Shown here one piece after another: positions 60,427-64,000 of a DNA stretch of 64,000 bases. How positions within the stretch are numbered: the first letter of the stretch is position 1; each line of letters opens with the position of its first letter. The stretch is from the NCBI GenBank assembly GCA_964395715.1, contig CAYNAU010000002.1:434001-498000 (forward strand). Direction: 5' to 3'. The stretch comes from Porticoccus sp964395715 (lineage in GTDB: Bacteria > Pseudomonadota > Gammaproteobacteria > Pseudomonadales > Porticoccaceae). A program made the translations under genes and the position numbers. The notes below the pieces were generated by a model. That model did not search any database and was not told the origin of the DNA. It saw nothing but the letters and a program-made list of their open reading frames with translations.

Positions 60427-60472
60427 CTGAAAATTCAAGACATATCTGAATGGTGCCAGCCTGAAATTTCAG
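60427..60472. promoter_or_regulatory. Paired palindromes upstream of the doe operon
   Basis: TGAAAATTCA (60428-60437) and the perfect palindrome TGAAATTTCA (60462-60471) have centres 34 bp apart, close to three helical turns, and lie about 115-160 bp before doeB. They are candidate sites for a doe regulator; no doeX-like (AsnC/Lrp) gene lies in the window. Confidence 0.4.
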
Positions 60473-60532
60473 CATAGCAGATGACAGGTAGACTGCCAGC
60501 GACAGCAAACCACCAGAGATAGGTCACAAAAT

Positions 60533-60557
60533 AAAAAAGCCCCGGTTTTGCGAGGCT
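60533..60557 (-). terminator. Terminator after the his-linked membrane protein
   Basis: AGCCCCG (60538-60544) pairs with CGAGGCT (60551-60557) with one mismatch; the A-run 60533-60538 is a U-run on the minus strand. It is about 45 bp past the membrane protein stop. Confidence 0.7.
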
Positions 60558-60602
60558 CTTATACATGTTCTGACCATTCGGTCTGAAAGGACAACCCGGC
60601 TT

Positions 60603-61079
60603 TTAGCCGCTACCAGCCTGTCCGCCGGAACGGCCATACAAAAAATTAAGCAACCCATACAGCACCCCAGCGAACAGACACAGGTAGAACGGTACAGCAA
60701 GAAAAACCAGGCCTGCTGTCGATGACCTGTCAGTCGAGACAATGCGGTGGGCATCCGCATAGAGGTAAACGGAAAAGACCGTCAACAACAGGGAGATAAT
60801 CAGTCCTGAAACCTGGTAGCGGTTGACCCCACCCTTACTGGCCACCTTTTTCCCCATCACCGCCAAGAGAAGAAAGGGTGATGACACAATCGCCCCCATC
60901 ATAATCAGGCTGAACGCCGTGAGTAACACGTCCTGCAAAGCCAAACCGCTTTGCAGCAGAGAAAGGAAAGCGCCTTTGGCACCCAGACTGAGAAAATAAA
61001 AAGCGACGACCATGCCGAGCATTAAGACAAAGAGTTCAACACTCCTAACCACTTCGGCACTGCTGATACGAGTAGACAT
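60603..61079 (-). CDS. Membrane protein of unknown function downstream of hisA
   Basis: A 158-aa protein with four hydrophobic helices (about residues 17-37, 47-75, 88-107 and 120-145). The ATG at 61079 (MSTRISSAEVVRSVELF) is preferred to a start at 61112. It is 89 bp after hisA on the same strand and ends before a terminator, so it may be transcribed with the his genes, in the place where hisF would often be found. No family recognised. Confidence 0.65.
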   Translation of the reverse strand: MSTRISSAEVVRSVELFVLMLGMVVAFYFLSLGAKGAFLSLLQSGLALQDVLLTAFSLIMMGAIVSSPFLLLAVMGKKVASKGGVNRYQVSGLIISLLLTVFSVYLYADAHRIVSTDRSSTAGLVFLAVPFYLCLFAGVLYGLLNFLYGRSGGQAGSG

Positions 61080-61168
61080 GCTTTCCAACCTGAATGGAGA
61101 ATCAAACCCCATTCTGAGGGAAACCGTGGATTGCTTAAACTTTTTTCTGCTGGTGTGTGACCGGATAC

Positions 61169-61897
61169 TCAGCCGTCACAGTGGCGCTGGGCTTCCGCGA
61201 CGTCCAGCGTCCCTTCGTAGATGGCTCGACCGGTAATAGCGCCGAGAATGCCCTGATCGGCGACCGCATTGAGGGCGACGATATCGTCCATATTGGTGAT
61301 ACCCCCGGAAGCAATCACAGGAATAGAGGATGCTCGCGCCATATTGACGGTCGCCTCTACATTGACGCCCTGCATCATGCCGTCACGATCAATATCGGTG
61401 TAAACAATCGCGCTGACGCCGTCCGCCTCGAAGCGTTTGGCCAGATCAGTGGCCTGAACTTCGGTGACCTCGGCCCAGCCATCGGTAGCCACCAGGCCCT
61501 GTTTGGCATCGATACCGACAATAATGTGCCCGGGGAACCGCTGGCACATTTCTGTAACAAACTCGGGTTCCTTTACTGCCTTGGTGCCGATAATGACGTA
61601 ATTCACACCGGCCTTCAGGTAAGCTTCGATGGTTTCCGCACTGCGGATGCCACCACCAATCTGAATAGGCAGATCCGGGTAAGCCCGGGCAATTGCAGTG
61701 ACCACATCTCCATTCACTGGCTCGCCGGCAAAGGCACCGTTGAGATCTACCAGGTGCAATCTGCGTGCACCGGCATCTACCCATCGTGATGCCATGTCAA
61801 CGGGATCTCCGGAAAACACGGTGGAATCTTCCATACGGCCCTGGCGCAAACGCACACACTGGCCATCTTTCAAATCAATTGCGGGGATAATCAGCAC
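61169..61897 (-). CDS. hisA: ProFAR isomerase (histidine biosynthesis)
   Basis: A 242-aa TIM-barrel enzyme: MLIIPAIDLKDGQCVRL at the N-terminus with the catalytic aspartate D8, IQIGGGIRS (about residues 80-88), YTDIDRDGMMQG with the second catalytic aspartate (about residue 130) and IASGGI (about residues 170-175). It follows hisH by 48 bp. Confidence 0.96.
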   Translation of the reverse strand: MLIIPAIDLKDGQCVRLRQGRMEDSTVFSGDPVDMASRWVDAGARRLHLVDLNGAFAGEPVNGDVVTAIARAYPDLPIQIGGGIRSAETIEAYLKAGVNYVIIGTKAVKEPEFVTEMCQRFPGHIIVGIDAKQGLVATDGWAEVTEVQATDLAKRFEADGVSAIVYTDIDRDGMMQGVNVEATVNMARASSIPVIASGGITNMDDIVALNAVADQGILGAITGRAIYEGTLDVAEAQRHCDG

Positions 61898-61945
61898 TGC
61901 TTAATTTCCTGTCTGTTCTCGATCTATCGTTATCATTATTGGGTG

Positions 61946-62602
61946 TCATTCGCCCTGCCAGGAGACAAAGTTACTCAGCAGCTGCAAACCAGCGGTATGG
62001 CTTTTTTCCGGGTGAAATTGCACGGCAAACAGATTGTCGCGCACCACGGCCGCGGCAAAACGCACAGAGTAGTCGCAGGTACCGGCCACCAGCTCTGGGC
62101 GACTCTCGTCTACGTAGTAGCTGTGAACAAAATAAAAACGCGCATCCTGTTCAATTCCGTGCCACATGGGGTGATCAATGGTCTGATGAACCTGGTTCCA
62201 GCCCATGTGCGGCACTTTCAGTTTGGTGCCATCGGCATCCCGCAGCTCCCGACCGAAAAAACGCACCTCACCGGGCAGGATATTCAGGCAATCAACCCCG
62301 CCATTCTCTTCACTGCGTTCAAGCAGGGCCTGCATACCGACACAGATACCCAGCACAGGTTTTTTCTGGTCAATGGCCTGGGCCACCAGTCGATCAAAAC
62401 CCGCGCGCCGGATTTCCGCCATGCAGTCGCGAATAGCGCCCACACCCGGGAAAACCACACGGTCGGCATCATCCACCTCTGCGGCATCGGCAGTGATAAT
62501 CACCTCGGCGCGTGGCGCCACGTGCTCCAGTGCTTTGGACACAGAATGCAGGTTGCCCATACCATAATCCAGCACGGCGATACGTGTACGAAAATCTGTC
62601 AT
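61946..62602 (-). CDS. hisH: Imidazole glycerol phosphate synthase, glutaminase subunit
   Basis: A 218-aa class I glutamine amidotransferase. The nucleophile cysteine lies in VLGICVGMQALLE (about residue 82) and the His-Glu pair in FAVQFHPEKS (about residues 195-200). It partners HisF, whose gene is not in this window although hisA is next. It is 12 bp after hisB. Confidence 0.95.
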   Translation of the reverse strand: MTDFRTRIAVLDYGMGNLHSVSKALEHVAPRAEVIITADAAEVDDADRVVFPGVGAIRDCMAEIRRAGFDRLVAQAIDQKKPVLGICVGMQALLERSEENGGVDCLNILPGEVRFFGRELRDADGTKLKVPHMGWNQVHQTIDHPMWHGIEQDARFYFVHSYYVDESRPELVAGTCDYSVRFAAAVVRDNLFAVQFHPEKSHTAGLQLLSNFVSWQGE

Positions 62603-62614
62603 AGAAATTACTGC

Positions 62615-63208
62615 TTACAGGGTACCCTTGGTAGACGGCATCACGCCGGCCATTCTCGGGTCGGGTTCTATCGCCATCCTCACTGCACGGCCAAAGGCCT
62701 TGAAGATGGTCTCGATCTGGTGGTGCGTATTGCTGCCGCGCAGATTATCAATGTGCAGGGTAACACCGGCGTGGTTCACGAATCCCTGGAAAAACTCATA
62801 CCCGAGGTCCACATCGAAATCCCCGACGCGGGCACGGGTAAAATCCACGAACATTTCCAGGCCGGGACGACCGGAAAAATCCACCACAACACGGGAAAGC
62901 GCCTCGTCCAGCGGCACATAGGCGTGCCCGTAACGGCGAATGCCCTTTTTGTCGCCCAACGCTTTCTGGAAAGCCTGGCCGAGGGTGATACCCACATCCT
63001 CCACGGTGTGGTGATCATCAATGTGGGTGTCGCCATCAGCTTTGACACTAATGTCGATCAGCCCATGGCGGGCAATCTGGTCCAGCATGTGCTCAAGAAA
63101 AGGCACGCCAGTGTCAAAACTGGACTGACCGGTGCCATCGAGGTTCACCTCAACGGTAATCCGGGTTTCCAGGGTATCGCGACTTACCGCCGCTTTGCGT
63201 TGCGCCAT
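62615..63208 (-). CDS. hisB: Imidazoleglycerol-phosphate dehydratase
   Basis: A 197-aa manganese enzyme with DTHIDDHHTVEDVG (about residues 62-75) and GSNTHHQIETIFKAFGRA (about residues 155-173), the two His-rich metal motifs. It has only the dehydratase domain, as in Pseudomonas, not the E. coli phosphatase fusion. The ATG at 63208 has GGAG upstream; a GTG four codons earlier is an alternative. First of the his genes here. Confidence 0.96.
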   Translation of the reverse strand: MAQRKAAVSRDTLETRITVEVNLDGTGQSSFDTGVPFLEHMLDQIARHGLIDISVKADGDTHIDDHHTVEDVGITLGQAFQKALGDKKGIRRYGHAYVPLDEALSRVVVDFSGRPGLEMFVDFTRARVGDFDVDLGYEFFQGFVNHAGVTLHIDNLRGSNTHHQIETIFKAFGRAVRMAIEPDPRMAGVMPSTKGTL

Positions 63209-63286
63209 GGGGTTCTCCACACTCAGCCCGACAATCGGGACGGCGTATTATAAAGCCCTCAACCCGGCCCTTCCACAGGCATTGCA

Positions 63287-63300
63287 AAGTGATTACACTT
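63287..63300. promoter_or_regulatory. Palindrome between hisB and the TonB-receptor operon
   Basis: AAGTG-ATTA-CACTT (63287-63300) is an inverted repeat 27 bp before the small exported protein's ATG, in the only region that can hold the promoter for the receptor operon. It does not match Fur or a Zur box I know. Confidence 0.35.
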
Positions 63301-63326
63301 CCACGTCGGTTACGGATGATTTATCG

Positions 63327-63605
63327 ATGCAGTTGCGAACCCCTAACATTGTCATAGCCTGCCTGCTGGCACTCACCACCTTGTGGATGGGTGAGCTGGC
63401 TGCTGCCCACATTCATGTGGACAATGACAGTGTCAGTTGTGAAATCTGCCACAGCTCGCACAACAACAGTGCCGCGCTGCAGAGTCATACCCCTACCTTT
63501 CCGACTCTTACCCCGGTCACCACCCAGCACGCGGCGACCGTCACCGCCATTGCCAGCCACAGCGCTGCACCCGAGAACAGCCGCGCACCCCCTTCCCTGA
63601 GCTGA
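63327..63605 (+). CDS. Small exported His/Cys-containing protein before a TonB receptor
   Basis: A 92-aa protein with a signal peptide (IVIACLLALTTLWMGELAAA) and a short mature part holding HIHVDNDSVSCEICHSSH (about residues 27-44): two cysteines as C-x2-C flanked by four histidines, a likely metal-binding site. The rest is Thr/Pro/His rich and probably disordered. It is 52 bp before the receptor gene on the same strand, suggesting a joint role in metal uptake. Similar short proteins precede some metal-related receptors; no firm family name. Confidence 0.6.
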   Translation: MQLRTPNIVIACLLALTTLWMGELAAAHIHVDNDSVSCEICHSSHNNSAALQSHTPTFPTLTPVTTQHAATVTAIASHSAAPENSRAPPSLS

Positions 63606-63657
63606 ACTGACACATTCACTCAATTTTTTACCCAATTCTGCTTAGGGAAGCTGAACC

Positions 63658-64000
63658 ATGAAGACATACTTGATGGCAGCACTGGCCGTCGCCAGCCTGC
63701 CCATTGCTGTATCCGCAGAGGATCAGCACGAATCCACACTCAATGAAGTGATCATTTCTGCCTCACCACTGGAAGAACAGGCCGCCGGGATTAACCAGGC
63801 CGTCAGCGTGCTCAGTGGTGAAGAGTTACGCAACAAGGCCGCCGCCACCATCGGCGAATCTCTCAAGGATGAGCCCGGTGTCACCAGTTCCGGGTTCGGT
63901 CCCGGCGTCGGCAAGCCGGTGATTCGCGGTCAGACCGGCGGCCGTGTCCGTGTGATGCAGGACAGCCTGGGCACCATGGATGCATCCACTGCAAGCGGCG
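63658..64000 (+). CDS. TonB-dependent receptor, N-terminal part (cut by window end)
   Basis: The first 114 residues of a longer protein. The signal peptide (MAALAVASLPIAVSA) is followed by LNEVIISASPLEEQAAGINQAVSVLSGEEL, the usual plug-domain start, and IGESLKDEPGVTSSGFGPGVGKPVIRGQTGGRVRVMQDSLG. This plug style (GPGVGKPVIRG) resembles receptors of the ZnuD kind. The rest of the plug and the barrel lie beyond the window. Zinc is a guess from plug style and the His/Cys neighbour. Confidence 0.85.
   Translation, partial: MKTYLMAALAVASLPIAVSAEDQHESTLNEVIISASPLEEQAAGINQAVSVLSGEELRNKAAATIGESLKDEPGVTSSGFGPGVGKPVIRGQTGGRVRVMQDSLGTMDASTASG

Noticed and set aside
61943..63253. A 436-codon open frame on the plus strand opposite hisH and hisB
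   Set aside because: It is fully antisense to two clear his genes, lacks a ribosome site and shows no recognisable domain; it arises from codon usage of the real genes.
1..64000. tRNA or rRNA genes, CRISPR arrays, insertion sequences or prophage
   Set aside because: No transposase or integrase or phage proteins, no regular spaced repeats and no tRNA-like or rRNA-like segment were noticed; intergenic spaces are short.

Overview
This is a stretch of chromosome from a Gammaproteobacterium, most likely a marine or salt-tolerant one. It is fully packed with bacterial operons and shows no phage, transposon, CRISPR or tRNA/rRNA signal. The lineage signs are FabV-type enoyl reductase, the long form of PurC, single-function HisB, a ccoNOQP-ccoGHIS respiratory operon with Anr/FNR boxes, SlyX, GrxD and MaeB with a phosphotransacetylase tail. 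Salt adaptation shows in an ectoine synthesis operon and, about 50 kb away, an ectoine degradation operon. The genus cannot be fixed from sequence reading alone.

Layout. 0-3 kb: fabV, a DoxX protein and purC. 3-9.7 kb: ectR facing ectABC-ask, followed by a methyltransferase and a sodium:solute symporter that look like part of the same operon. 9.7-16 kb (minus strand): alanine racemase, D-amino acid transaminase, a DUF4392 protein, the three 5-oxoprolinase subunits and a DUF1445 protein. DUF1445 and DUF4392 are the two halves of vertebrate D-glutamate cyclase, so this looks like a D-alanine/D-glutamate to glutamate pathway. 16-18 kb: a YbaK deacylase and an NhaD/ArsB-type transporter.

18.8-28.6 kb (plus strand) is the most novel region. 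It is a tight 12-gene run: thermostable-hemolysin homologue, acyl-AMP ligase, SAM methyltransferase, InaA-type kinase, haem-oxygenase-like diiron oxidase, SDR, TPR protein, response regulator, sensor kinase, cupredoxin-like protein, FTR1 iron permease and a beta-barrel protein. A TTAAG-type direct repeat of the PmrA/ColR class sits just upstream. It looks like a metal-responsive system, biosynthetic or envelope-modifying, with its own regulator and iron supply.

28.6-38.7 kb: gloA, an FNR-controlled Yip1-family gene and the complete cbb3 oxidase structural and assembly operon, including the small ccoQ. 38.7-47.9 kb: argG, pyrC, rnt, a ferredoxin/ferredoxin-reductase pair without a P450, maeB, slyX, a 2-Cys peroxiredoxin and grxD. 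48-50.8 kb: a Fur-type promoter driving porin, periplasmic FMN-binding protein and PepSY protein, with a terminator-like hairpin over the second gene's start. 50.8-55 kb: argD-argF, an LRAT-like protein, a TPR protein and murI. 55-60.3 kb: doeB-doeD-doeA-doeC for ectoine breakdown. 60.6-63.2 kb: hisB-hisH-hisA and a membrane protein. 63.3-64 kb: a small His/Cys-containing exported protein and the start of a TonB-dependent receptor, cut by the window end.

All calls come from reading the sequence and from memory of protein families; no database search was run.
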